A DNA stretch of 44,323 nt from Rickettsiales bacterium (lineage in GTDB: Bacteria > Pseudomonadota > Alphaproteobacteria > Rs-D84). Where the stretch lies: NCBI GenBank assembly GCA_031262525.1, contig JAISHM010000001.1, positions 1-44,323 of the forward strand. Reading direction: 5' to 3'. A model generated the notes under the pieces. That model saw only the letters and a list, made by a program, of their open reading frames with translations, was not told the origin of the DNA and made no database searches. A program made the position numbers and the translations under genes. Shown one piece after another: positions 28,191 through 37,141 of the stretch. Position 1 is the first letter of the stretch. The number at the start of each line of letters is the position of its first letter.

Positions 28191-28553
28191 TTATGAAATT
28201 TCAACCTTTTTTAACAGGGATTCTATTCTTTCTGATTTATCCAAAGTATCATCATAAACGAACCGAATTTCTGGGGTGTACTTTTGGTCAATCCGCGCTG
28301 CTAAATCAAATCGCACGGCACCTGCAATTTTATCTAATGTTGCTTGTAATGCGGCGTCCCCTTGATAAAAAATTCGCACAAAGTTCAATCCCAATGACGC
28401 AGATGCCCCCGTAATAGTAATCCGCAAATCGGGAAATTTATCGCGTAAAATTTCCGCGACAATTGTTTGAACCTTGGATTCAATGCGCCCACTGCGTGAA
28501 AAAGATTTATTATTTTGCCGTCTCAATGTTTTTGCCTTTGTAATATATTGCAA
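28191..28553 (-). CDS. rbfA: Ribosome-binding factor A
   Basis: SRSGRIESKVQTIVAEILRDKF...YTPEIRFVYDDTLDKSERIESLLKK. Confidence 0.85.
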   Translation of the reverse strand: MQYITKAKTLRRQNNKSFSRSGRIESKVQTIVAEILRDKFPDLRITITGASASLGLNFVRIFYQGDAALQATLDKIAGAVRFDLAARIDQKYTPEIRFVYDDTLDKSERIESLLKKVEIS

Positions 28554-28572
28554 TTATATTATACTGCGCATT

Positions 28573-29145
28573 ATGAAACTGCAAGATTATTTATTAAAAA
28601 AAGCAGACAGCGCGATGGCGCTTTGGTTAGTCTTTATTGGCACATTGGCAGAGTCTATATTTTTATTCATCCCGCCCGAGGTTTTTATGACCCCACCAAT
28701 CGTTGCGAATAAAAAACGCACGGGCGGCGCGATTATGGCGGCGGCTGCGGGTTCTCTGGTTGGCGGATTGATTGCGTATTTAATTGGTGTATGGTTATTC
28801 GATTCGGTTGGGTTGTGGTTGATAAATACTTTTTCCAGTATAGAGGTATTTGCGACCGCGCAACAAATGTTTAATAAATACGGCGCGGTTATAATTTTAA
28901 TTACGGCATTTACACCCGTTCCGTATAAGGTTTTATCCATCTGTGCGGGCTTTATTGGATACAATCCGATAATTTATCTGGGGTTGTCCGCGATTTTCAG
29001 AACGGGTCGTTTCGCAATAATCGGTTGGATTTTATGGCGTTTTCAAGAACGCGCAAACGCCATCATAAAAAAATACTTTTGGCAATTGACATTGCTGGCG
29101 ATAACGGCGGCGTGCGCAGGGATATTTTTAATTGCTCTGATTTAA
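28573..29145 (+). CDS. YqaA/DedA-like VTT-domain membrane protein
   Basis: MALWLVFIGTLAESIFLFIPPEVFMTPPIVANKKRTGGAIMAAAAGSLVGGLIAYLIG...FTPVPYKVLSICAGFIGYNP. Confidence 0.88.
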   Translation: MKLQDYLLKKADSAMALWLVFIGTLAESIFLFIPPEVFMTPPIVANKKRTGGAIMAAAAGSLVGGLIAYLIGVWLFDSVGLWLINTFSSIEVFATAQQMFNKYGAVIILITAFTPVPYKVLSICAGFIGYNPIIYLGLSAIFRTGRFAIIGWILWRFQERANAIIKKYFWQLTLLAITAACAGIFLIALI

Positions 29146-29177
29146 TATATAACACGAAAATTCTGTAATAAAAAAGG

Positions 29178-29197
29178 TTGTCCTTTATAAAGGACAA
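29178..29197. repeat. TTGTCCTTTATAAAGGACAA palindrome (copy 3)
   Basis: Exact copy, extended here to GGTTGTCC...GGACAACC. Confidence 0.95.
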
Positions 29198-29229
29198 CCA
29201 ACAACCGGCACGAATCACCAGCACTAATA

Positions 29230-29442
29230 TTATTTTTTTACTGGATGATAACGCAGGACATACTGCCCCAAATTATCCATAGATTTAATGGTCTTTACAA
29301 TATATTGTTCATGGACATTCGCGCGCGATGATAAATTATAAGCCCAATAAATTGTGCAAACATTCATCAAAAACAAGATTGCAATCGCCGCCCATTTCCA
29401 ATCCAAATTTGTTGGTAATTTTATTTTGATTTCTTTTGCCAT
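29230..29442 (-). CDS. Small single-TM hypothetical protein
   Basis: 70 aa; WAAIAILFLMNVCTIYWAY TM helix. Confidence 0.55.
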   Translation of the reverse strand: MAKEIKIKLPTNLDWKWAAIAILFLMNVCTIYWAYNLSSRANVHEQYIVKTIKSMDNLGQYVLRYHPVKK

Positions 29443-29458
29443 TTTTGTTTTCCCTTTG

Positions 29459-29821
29459 TTATTTTAATCCGAACCAATTATAACCCTGCCAAAATTCGGC
29501 AGATTCATTTACAACATCTGCTTTTGAGTCGGACATTTTTTCTGCCTCTAACTGCGCCAGAATGGGTGCGAATTCACGCCACGCAGCGATTTCTGCATCA
29601 AGCATCATTTTTTTGTATTCCGCGTCCGGCATTTTCCACCCTGAACAAACCAATTCATTACAAGGGACGATATGCATTTTATATTCGCCATCAACCCAAT
29701 TTACACATTGGGCGGTGTTTTCGTCCAACTGCTGGCAATGGTGGGTCCGTGTTTCATCACGCGTGGTTGCGCACGCCGACAACATTCCCGATATAAATAA
29801 TACAGCCAATAATTTTTTCAT
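29459..29821 (-). CDS. Small lipoprotein
   Basis: MKKLLAVLFISGMLSACATTRDETRT lipobox; downstream Cys pair. Confidence 0.7.
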   Translation of the reverse strand: MKKLLAVLFISGMLSACATTRDETRTHHCQQLDENTAQCVNWVDGEYKMHIVPCNELVCSGWKMPDAEYKKMMLDAEIAAWREFAPILAQLEAEKMSDSKADVVNESAEFWQGYNWFGLK

Positions 29822-29870
29822 ACTCTTTCTCTTGGTAATTTTTCCCCTTTGTTATCCAAAGGGGATTATA

Positions 29871-31214
29871 TTAGAATCCAAATGTTACGCCCGCGCGCCA
29901 ACTGATTTCGGCATTAGCGCCAGTGCCGTATGCCGCGCCCGCATTGACCAGTGTTCCATTATTGACATAGTGGAATAATCCCGCCGCAACGCCAACACGA
30001 TTTGCATAGCCGCCTGTGCCGAATGAAATCTGGGTATCACCAGATGAACGCGCATTCGGAACCAGCGCAGACATCGCATTTGACGCCGCAAATCCCGCGC
30101 CCAATTTTTCATTCAATTCGTCAATGCGTCCGTCCAAACCACGCAATCCCGCAGACACCCAATCAACGGTTGCGACATCGTGGTATTTTCCATCCAATTG
30201 CGAAATCGTGCGAATCGCCTTGGTTCCATCTAGTGATATTTCGCCTGTTTTATCATTTATAACAACCGAATTTTGACCCAAATGGATAAGACCATCGCTG
30301 CGTTTTGAAATGATATTATTGTCCAGATATTTCAAAGCCTCTGCGATTGTTGTTGCGCTACTGAAATCTGTGTGTGTGTCGCCGCCATGCCCGTCCAGCA
30401 CTGACATATCGCCAATAATGCCATCAATTGTATTCAATGCATCGGCAATACTGGTTTGTGCATTTTTGATTACATTTCCATCTTGGTCGGTTACTTCGCC
30501 CAGATTAGTTCCAGTGAAAGTGGTTGTTGCCATTTGCCCTGTTGTTTGGTTTATACCCATGGAATCGTATAATTCAGTGAATTTTGTTTCAATAGCGTCC
30601 GTGTTCAGATTTGCAACTACATCATATCCACCTGCGTGCGGGGTGTTGGTATATTCAATACGAACTAAATCGCTGCCGTTGATGGTGGTTGAACCTGTGC
30701 CGATTGTATTGCCCTCCCAATCTTGGATAGTCTGTGAAACAACAACTTGTCCATTGGATTCTGCGCCCAAGGTATCACTTAAAGTTGTGCCACTGACCTC
30801 GGTCCAGGAATTTATTGCGTTTTCTTGGATAGTTGGCACAACACCGCCAATACCGAAGTATCCGCCAACACCCGCGACATCATCAGTTGTTCCTTGGATT
30901 CCATCAACGCCCCAGTTTCCACCCGCACCAAAAATCGTTTCATTATTATATTGCATCGCAGTATTGGTTTTGACCAGTTCATTATTTACAGCAGTTATTG
31001 TGTCATTAGCCCAAGTTAAGTTATTATTCATTGCATTCCCGAGTTCATTTACAACAACACCCAGGTTATTTATATCTGTTGATGCATTACCTGTTAAAGC
31101 GCCTGTATAAATATTGGTTCCGCCTGGACCACCATATGTTTTTGGGTTTGCTGCATTCACTGCGCCAATAAATAACGAAAAAATACTGGTTAAAATTAAA
31201 AGTTTTTTATTCAT
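29871..31214 (-). CDS. YadA-type trimeric autotransporter-like protein
   Basis: Signal peptide MNKKLLILTSIFSLFIGAVNA. C-terminal IDELNEKLGAGFAASNAMSALVPNARSSGDTQISFGTGGYANRVGVAAGLFHYVNNGTLVNAGAAYGTGANAEISWRAGVTFGF resembles the YadA anchor. Confidence 0.85.
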   Translation of the reverse strand: MNKKLLILTSIFSLFIGAVNAANPKTYGGPGGTNIYTGALTGNASTDINNLGVVVNELGNAMNNNLTWANDTITAVNNELVKTNTAMQYNNETIFGAGGNWGVDGIQGTTDDVAGVGGYFGIGGVVPTIQENAINSWTEVSGTTLSDTLGAESNGQVVVSQTIQDWEGNTIGTGSTTINGSDLVRIEYTNTPHAGGYDVVANLNTDAIETKFTELYDSMGINQTTGQMATTTFTGTNLGEVTDQDGNVIKNAQTSIADALNTIDGIIGDMSVLDGHGGDTHTDFSSATTIAEALKYLDNNIISKRSDGLIHLGQNSVVINDKTGEISLDGTKAIRTISQLDGKYHDVATVDWVSAGLRGLDGRIDELNEKLGAGFAASNAMSALVPNARSSGDTQISFGTGGYANRVGVAAGLFHYVNNGTLVNAGAAYGTGANAEISWRAGVTFGF

Positions 31215-31327
31215 AATAAATCCTTTCTGATTATTGTTTGGGCATAGTATAATATAGGATTTTTGTCTTTGCAACCCCCGACAATAAAATTTTATTCTGG
31301 ACTATTTTTTTACAAAGTTTTATAGTT

Positions 31328-32119
31328 ATGGCGATGGAAACGGGGACAACAATTTCTTTTGCGAATGTTGCGGCGCGCTATGACGGAGGACGAGAGGTTT
31401 TATCCGATGTATCATTTAATATCGGCGCTGGCTCTTTTTACTTTCTGGGCGGGGCATCGGGCGCAGGTAAAACAACATTATTGCGACTGATTTATATGTT
31501 ACATCCCGCATCGCGCGGTCAAATTAAACTTTTCGGGCGCGCAATTGGTGGAATTTCGCGGGACGAAATTACCGAAATTCGGCGAAAAATGTCCATTGTG
31601 TTCCAGGAATATTCCCTGATATCACATTTATCTGTTTTTGATAATATCGCCCTGCCCCTGCGTGTGCGCGGCGCGGACGAAAAGTATATTAAAAAAATTG
31701 TGGGTAAGACTTTGGAATGGGTGGGGCTCAGCCAATACGCAAATCAGCGTCCATTAAATTTATCAGGCGGACAACAGCAGAGGGTGTCCGTTGCGCGGGC
31801 AATTATTACCCAACCAAAGATTTTACTGGCGGATGAACCGACGGGAAATCTGGACGACGAATCGGCGGCGCGTTTAATGGAACTTTTTTTACAAATGAAT
31901 AAAAATTTTGGAACATCTATTATATTGGCAACACACAGCCAGAAACTGATGACGACCTATAAATTCCCAAAAATTATGGTGGAAGACCACCATGTAAAAT
32001 TTATGGACGCTGGGGAAAAGCCCGAAAAAAAGACAACTGAAAAACCAGCAACTATAAATTTATTTGATGAATTTGATTTATTAAAAAAGTTTGATGCATT
32101 GGCCCAGGGGGAAAAATGA
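31328..32119 (+). CDS. ftsE: Cell division ATP-binding protein FtsE
   Basis: GGASGAGKTTLLRLIYMLHPASRGQIKLFGR, LSGGQQQRVSVARAIITQPKILLADEPTGNLD; followed by FtsX. Confidence 0.9.
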   Translation: MAMETGTTISFANVAARYDGGREVLSDVSFNIGAGSFYFLGGASGAGKTTLLRLIYMLHPASRGQIKLFGRAIGGISRDEITEIRRKMSIVFQEYSLISHLSVFDNIALPLRVRGADEKYIKKIVGKTLEWVGLSQYANQRPLNLSGGQQQRVSVARAIITQPKILLADEPTGNLDDESAARLMELFLQMNKNFGTSIILATHSQKLMTTYKFPKIMVEDHHVKFMDAGEKPEKKTTEKPATINLFDEFDLLKKFDALAQGEK

Positions 32120-32949
32120 TACGGCGACCGATTGTATTTTCAGTGGTTCGTGACCAGGCGATTTTTTTAACCTCAATTTTGGCGTTGCTGTCTTTTCTGG
32201 CGATTTTGGCGTTTGGTATAACAATTGGGATTGGCTCTGGGGTGGCAAAATGGAATGCACGCTGGGATAAATTTGCAACGATTCAGGTTTTACCAAATGG
32301 AAACTTTGACGCGGCGGTGTCATTAGCAAAGACCGCGAAAAAAATGACAATTATTCCGGATTCTGAAACGGCAGATATGTTGCGCCCTGTGTTGGGTTCT
32401 GGCGACGCTTTGCAAAAACATATTCCGAAAATGATAGAGGTTGAATTTAGGAATAAATCCGAAATGCAAAAAATGGGCGCGGCGGCGAATAAACTGGAAC
32501 GGACGCGCTTTATCACATACGCGGACGGGGCGCGTAATATCACGCGTGCGGGTTGGCAGATTATGGGAATTTCGGTCTTGGTAATGCTGATGGTGTTGGG
32601 GGCGATTGGTGTTTGTATAATGTATATCACGCGTAATCTGATTATGATTCATCACCGAGAGTTAGAAATTTTAACACAAATCGGTGCATCCGATTCGTTT
32701 GTGGCAAACCAGATGCAACGAATCGTTTTGCGATTGTCGTTGGTGGCGTCTGGAATTGGGCTTGTTGCGGCGGCACTGATGATTATGATAATAATTGCAA
32801 TGGCACATGGAACGCGAATCGGTTTAATGGCACAAATGTATATTCCAGATTGGGGTTGGGGAATGATTGTGGCGTTGCCTACCCTGATTATTGCGCTGAC
32901 TATATGGCTGGCGCAGCGAACGACATTGCATAAATTGGCGAATAAATGA
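32116..32949 (+). CDS. ftsX: FtsX-like permease
   Basis: Four-TM arrangement with a large periplasmic loop; 4-bp overlap with ftsE. Confidence 0.8.
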   Translation: MIRRPIVFSVVRDQAIFLTSILALLSFLAILAFGITIGIGSGVAKWNARWDKFATIQVLPNGNFDAAVSLAKTAKKMTIIPDSETADMLRPVLGSGDALQKHIPKMIEVEFRNKSEMQKMGAAANKLERTRFITYADGARNITRAGWQIMGISVLVMLMVLGAIGVCIMYITRNLIMIHHRELEILTQIGASDSFVANQMQRIVLRLSLVASGIGLVAAALMIMIIIAMAHGTRIGLMAQMYIPDWGWGMIVALPTLIIALTIWLAQRTTLHKLANK

Positions 32950-33473
32950 AACTGATTACACCATCGTTGGTGATTTTAACAATTGTTTTTGCGGGCGGGG
33001 TTTTTTTTAAGTTATCCGCGCCGACCAAATGCGCGGGGGTGCGCGCGAACGATACTTTGTTTGTTTTAACGGGGGATGCGCGACGAATTCCGTATGCATT
33101 GGACTTATTAAAATATCATCCCTATCGGAAATTGGAAATTATTGGTGTTGGTGGTGGTCAATATAAACAAATGATTCCACGTGAATTGGCGGGTCGTGTG
33201 TCGGTTGAATCCGAATCGGACAGCACCTTTGCCAACGCACTTGCGATAAAAAAAATAGCAGATGAAAAAAACATAAATCGTATTGTAATCGTCACGACCG
33301 AGGACCATATAAACAGGTCGCTGTTGCTGATGCGTCGTCAAATCCCAAACAAACAAATTATTGCGTGCCCAGTGCGATTGCGTAAAATGAATCCGAATGA
33401 GCGGTTGTGGCGTTGGGGGTTGGAATATATAAAATACACCGCGACATTATTGGGATTAGAAAAAAGAAACTAG
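32946..33473 (+). CDS. DUF218/YdcF-like protein
   Basis: NDTLFVLTGDARRIPYALDLLKYHP..KLEIIGVGGG...SDSTFANALAIKKIADEKNINRIVIVTTEDHINRSLLLMRRQ. Confidence 0.88.
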   Translation: MKLITPSLVILTIVFAGGVFFKLSAPTKCAGVRANDTLFVLTGDARRIPYALDLLKYHPYRKLEIIGVGGGQYKQMIPRELAGRVSVESESDSTFANALAIKKIADEKNINRIVIVTTEDHINRSLLLMRRQIPNKQIIACPVRLRKMNPNERLWRWGLEYIKYTATLLGLEKRN

Positions 33474-33889
33474 ATACACCAGGGTTTGCGTTTTTTGCCA
33501 CCATACGGGCGCACCATTTTTTGTTTTAACATTATTGTTGCGACATCACGTCCATCGTCCAATTTAACATTTGCGTCAATTCGCCCCAGATATTTATCGT
33601 CCTTTATATCGGACAAAATTACATTGGTGCCATTTGGCAACAAAGTTTCCAGATATTTTTTTGCTTTGTTTGCCATTTGTATTTCGGATTTACATTCGCC
33701 GTGAATTTCGGGCGCATCAATCCCCAGGATTCGCACACGCACGGAAATTTTTACATCGTTCTTTAATTCAACCACCGCGGCAAAGGTATCCCCATCAAAA
33801 ACATATCCCGATGTTGCGGTAATATAATCAGACGCCAGCGCAGGGAATATAAAAAAACAAAAAAATAAAACGGCAATAAATTTTTTCAT
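33470..33889 (-). CDS. Secreted thermonuclease (SNase-like)
   Basis: Signal peptide; VFDGDTFAAVVEL...VRVRILGIDAPEIHGECKSEIQMANKAKKYLETLL...DKYLGRIDANVKLDDGRDVATIMLKQKMVRPYGG. Confidence 0.92.
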   Translation of the reverse strand: MKKFIAVLFFCFFIFPALASDYITATSGYVFDGDTFAAVVELKNDVKISVRVRILGIDAPEIHGECKSEIQMANKAKKYLETLLPNGTNVILSDIKDDKYLGRIDANVKLDDGRDVATIMLKQKMVRPYGGKKRKPWCI

Positions 33890-33928
33890 AATTTCATTTT
33901 GCCGTTTTATCATTTTTTTCGCAAGTCT

Positions 33929-34597
33929 TTATTTTGATTTTGTATGACTTCTGGCACGATGTAAATTTTTTTCACGCGCCCGCACCTGGGTCCGCAAACC
34001 TTTAACAATTTGTTCATCTGTCTTATTCTGGTCATAGGTTTGATTGTTTTTGTTATAGTGATATTGGTGACCCTTTGCGATTTCATTCAGAACAAAACCC
34101 GTGCTGTCGCTGTCCAATATGTATTGACCACGCATCCCCAAAGAATCCAAAATTGCGTGATATGCATCATACCCTTCGTGCAGGGCGCCAACCGCTATAT
34201 TATTATAACCGATGGTTGCGCCCATAATTTTTCCATTTTGAATTTGAATCATATCACCCTGGCTCAATAGTTCCGCAATCGCAGTATCCGAACCAACCAA
34301 AGTGCGCCACATCGCATTTTCATAATAAAATTTTGGATAGTTAAAATTAGGCACCCCTGTTGCCAGTTTCATAAACTCTTCCAGCGGTAAAATTTCCAAA
34401 TTATAGGCATTTGCAAAAAATACTTTGTTTGTAACCAGCCAATGTGTTGGCTGCGCCACCCCCGATGATTTTTTGTCGTTGGCGGCTATCCTTGCAATTA
34501 CCAAACAAAACAAAGCAATCGTCAGAACAACACCACCAATCAGAACGATTATATTTCTATTTTGATTTTTTATATATTTGTTTTCATCCTTACTCAT
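33929..34597 (-). CDS. Single-TM hypothetical protein (tandem paralog A)
   Basis: N-terminal TM; ELLSQGDMIQIQNGKIMGATIGYNNIAVGALHEGYDAYHAILDSLGMRGQYILDSDSTGFVLNEIA. Confidence 0.7.
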   Translation of the reverse strand: MSKDENKYIKNQNRNIIVLIGGVVLTIALFCLVIARIAANDKKSSGVAQPTHWLVTNKVFFANAYNLEILPLEEFMKLATGVPNFNYPKFYYENAMWRTLVGSDTAIAELLSQGDMIQIQNGKIMGATIGYNNIAVGALHEGYDAYHAILDSLGMRGQYILDSDSTGFVLNEIAKGHQYHYNKNNQTYDQNKTDEQIVKGLRTQVRAREKNLHRARSHTKSK

Positions 34598-34612
34598 ATC
34601 ATATCCCTTTAT

Positions 34613-35287
34613 TTATTGTACTTTTTGTGTATCCATTATTTCCCGCAATTCCCGTTCGCGCAGAAACAATTTTTTGATTACTTCTTTGTTAAATTTATCT
34701 ATGGAATCTGGTTGTTTTTTGTTTTTAATATAGTTGTTTTGTCGCCGTGAATCCGCAATAGTGTTGATAATTACACCCGCGCTGTCGCGTTCCAGATTGT
34801 ATTGCACACGTAATCCCAAATTATCAATAATTTTATTATATGTGCCATAGTATTCATACATAGAGCCCACGCGTATATTTCCCAGTTTGGCGCCTGTGAT
34901 TTGGTTATGATGAATTTCAACAATATCACCAACCCTGATTAAATCGCAAATCAGTTTGTCTGCATCTTTTAACTGATAGTGTGTTTTATGCTTTTTTGCG
35001 AATTTATTATAATTAAAATCAGATTTAATTTTTTGTGTTCTGTATTCTTTGGCGGGCACCAGACTCACATTCCAATCAGTATATTGCCCAGGGTATAAGG
35101 CGTATGGAATATCCCGGTCATAAACAACAACATACTCCCCGTCCAGAATGATTTGGGGCTGACCTTTCTTTGCACACGAACCAAACAAAGTCGCAAAGAA
35201 CCATAATAATATAGTTACCGCGACCGAGGTCCCGACCGTTATAATTACTGGTTTTTCATCAAAATTGTTATTTTGTTTTTCACTCAC
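34613..35287 (-). CDS. Single-TM hypothetical protein (tandem paralog B)
   Basis: DLIRVGDIVEIHHNQITGAKLGNIRVGSMYEYYGTYNKIIDNLGLRVQYNLERDSAGVIINTIA aligns with paralog A. Confidence 0.7.
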   Translation of the reverse strand: MSEKQNNNFDEKPVIITVGTSVAVTILLWFFATLFGSCAKKGQPQIILDGEYVVVYDRDIPYALYPGQYTDWNVSLVPAKEYRTQKIKSDFNYNKFAKKHKTHYQLKDADKLICDLIRVGDIVEIHHNQITGAKLGNIRVGSMYEYYGTYNKIIDNLGLRVQYNLERDSAGVIINTIADSRRQNNYIKNKKQPDSIDKFNKEVIKKLFLRERELREIMDTQKVQ

Positions 35288-35302
35288 GCCCGCCCCCGTT
35301 GT

Positions 35303-35614
35303 TTATTTCAACATTCCATATTCTGCCAATATTCTCTTTTTTTGTATATTGGTTTTACTTGTATTATATTCGCAAGCATCGGCCAAGTCCAGCGCTGTGG
35401 TCATCAGGATATTTTTGGTTAAATCATTATTCCCTGATTTAACACATTCCGGAAAATCCAATATCCTATCATCTACATAAATCGCTGAATTATTATTATT
35501 CGGAACTGCTTGAATACTAAAAGTACATTTTTCAGTCGACACTCTACCAGCACATTTATCACAAGGATTATCACATGTAAATTTGTATGTATTATTCCAT
35601 GCAGGGTTGGACAT
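35303..35614 (-). CDS. Small Cys-containing hypothetical protein
   Basis: 103 aa; CDNPCDKCAGRVSTEKC cluster. Confidence 0.55.
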   Translation of the reverse strand: MSNPAWNNTYKFTCDNPCDKCAGRVSTEKCTFSIQAVPNNNNSAIYVDDRILDFPECVKSGNNDLTKNILMTTALDLADACEYNTSKTNIQKKRILAEYGMLK

Positions 35615-35631
35615 ATTAAACCTCTTATTTT

Positions 35632-35922
35632 TTATTGTTGATTTTTGTTTTCGGTTGATTTTTTGTTTTCATCTATGTTCGCCAAAGAGTATAACACAGA
35701 TGATATCAAAGATTGATATGGAACATGTTGTTCTTCGGCCAGTTTTTTTATACTGGTTAAAATTTCAGCAGGGATTCGCATATTTATAATGCAATTAGAT
35801 TTGTTAAAGGCACGATAAGCAGCATACTCTTTTAACAAAGCCTCTATATTCATAACGAACAATTGTTGCATCACATTAGGCATTTTAACCCCCGTCTGTT
35901 GTGAATACGGACGCAAATACAA
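35632..35922 (-). CDS. Ribbon-helix-helix (CopG/MetJ/Arc-like) putative regulator
   Basis: IINMRIPAEILTSIKKLAEEQHVPYQSLISSVLYSLA has the RHH pattern. The true start may be downstream, at MPNVM or MNIEA. Confidence 0.65.
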   Translation of the reverse strand: MYLRPYSQQTGVKMPNVMQQLFVMNIEALLKEYAAYRAFNKSNCIINMRIPAEILTSIKKLAEEQHVPYQSLISSVLYSLANIDENKKSTENKNQQ

Positions 35923-35963
35923 TTGAATATACCAGCGTCATCACAGGCTACTATACCATTGTA

Positions 35964-35986
35964 AATACAAATGTCAATACAAATGT
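35964..35986. promoter_or_regulatory. Direct repeat AATACAAATGT x2 (12-bp phase) upstream of the RHH gene; candidate operator
   Basis: AATACAAATGT at 35964-35974 and 35976-35986; related AAATACAATTG near 35915. Confidence 0.5.
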
Positions 35987-36054
35987 AAAGGCACCAGTAT
36001 TGTCGGATGTAATGGCGTTTGTGGTGGCAAGTGTATTGTATTGATAATAATTTA

Positions 36055-36138
36055 CAGAGTACAAAGTTCAGAGTTCATATTGCAGAGTTTAGAGCGTAAT
36101 TAGTAATTGGTAATTGGTAATTGGTAATTGGGATTAGT
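36055..36138. repeat. Heptamer ladder: 12 in-phase 7-mers including TAATTGG x4
   Basis: CAGAGTA CAAAGTT CAGAGTT CATATTG CAGAGTT TAGAGCG TAATTAG TAATTGG TAATTGG TAATTGG TAATTGG GATTAGT. Confidence 0.85.
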
Positions 36139-36153
36139 AACAATTATAAAAGT

Positions 36154-36370
36154 CGTTGTCCTTTATAAAGGACAAAATTTTCTCTTGTCTTATATGGTTC
36201 CCCCGCCCCCACCTTCGTAAAAACTTTGGTGGGCAGGCCGTGTCCGCACCCCGCCCCAAGGGGCGGGGATTTTGTATCGGCGTAAATTTATATAAAATGT
36301 TTTATCTGAACTTGGTCTAAAATTCCCGCCTGAACTCGGGCTGAATTCCCCGCCCTTTTGGAGCGGGGAA
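36154..36370. repeat. Composite GC-palindrome intergenic element (orientation 2) including palindrome copy 4 (36156-36175)
   Basis: Its reverse complement shares block order with 7126-7287 (GGGCGGGGAATT, TTAGACC, CCCCGCCCCnnGGGGCGGGGTGCGGAC, GGGGCGGGGGAA, TTGTCCTTTATAAAGGACAA). Confidence 0.85.
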
Positions 36371-36427
36371 TTTATATTGGTATTACTAAAAAATCACTCT
36401 CTAAACTTTGCGCTTTGAAATCTAATC

Positions 36428-37141
36428 TTATACACTATGTTTTCCGATTACGTCCGCGACTTCACCCGCTGACGCATTGCTGGGCAATAATTCCCCAAAC
36501 CATATATTCGCCACACCGGGCGACATTTTCTTACCATGCTTTGGCCAATAAAGGCCGCTGTCTGTGCCAACCGGCATAATTGGCAATTTCAGATGTTCGG
36601 CGATAAACAACAATCCCCGTTTTATTTTTGTCCCACTACCCGGCACACTGCGCGTTCCCTCGGGGAAAATCACCAATGTCATTCCAGATTTAATTTTTTC
36701 GGCGACCGCATCGGTCAATTTTAACATATTCGTTGCCCCGCGTTTACGATTCACAGGTTGAAGACCAATTCGCCAAAACGACCAACCATAAATTGGAATC
36801 CATAACAACTCTCTCTTTAATATAAAAAACGCGTTTTTAATATGGGTAAATAAAATTGCTATTTCCAAGACTGATTGGTGTTTTGCCGCGATAATCGCCT
36901 TGCCATCATTTCTGGAATAAGTGCTGGTCATTGCGGGAATATCCGAATTTTCATCATCATCTGTATAATGAATTTGATATTTAATATGGGTAATAACGCG
37001 CGCCAACCACAATACCCCCATCGCATCCAGCATAACCACAAACCGCGATAGTTTTTTCGATGGCAACACCAACAACAAAATAGGCGCCCACAAAACAAAC
37101 CACAAATACAAACAGATATAAAAAATTATTGTGCGCTTCAT
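36428..37141 (-). CDS. plsC: 1-acyl-sn-glycerol-3-phosphate acyltransferase
   Basis: IIAAKHQSVLEIAILF (HX4D variant HQSVLE), LVIFPEGTRSVPGSGTKIKRGLLFIAEHLKLPIMPVGTDSG. Confidence 0.9.
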   Translation of the reverse strand: MKRTIIFYICLYLWFVLWAPILLLVLPSKKLSRFVVMLDAMGVLWLARVITHIKYQIHYTDDDENSDIPAMTSTYSRNDGKAIIAAKHQSVLEIAILFTHIKNAFFILKRELLWIPIYGWSFWRIGLQPVNRKRGATNMLKLTDAVAEKIKSGMTLVIFPEGTRSVPGSGTKIKRGLLFIAEHLKLPIMPVGTDSGLYWPKHGKKMSPGVANIWFGELLPSNASAGEVADVIGKHSV

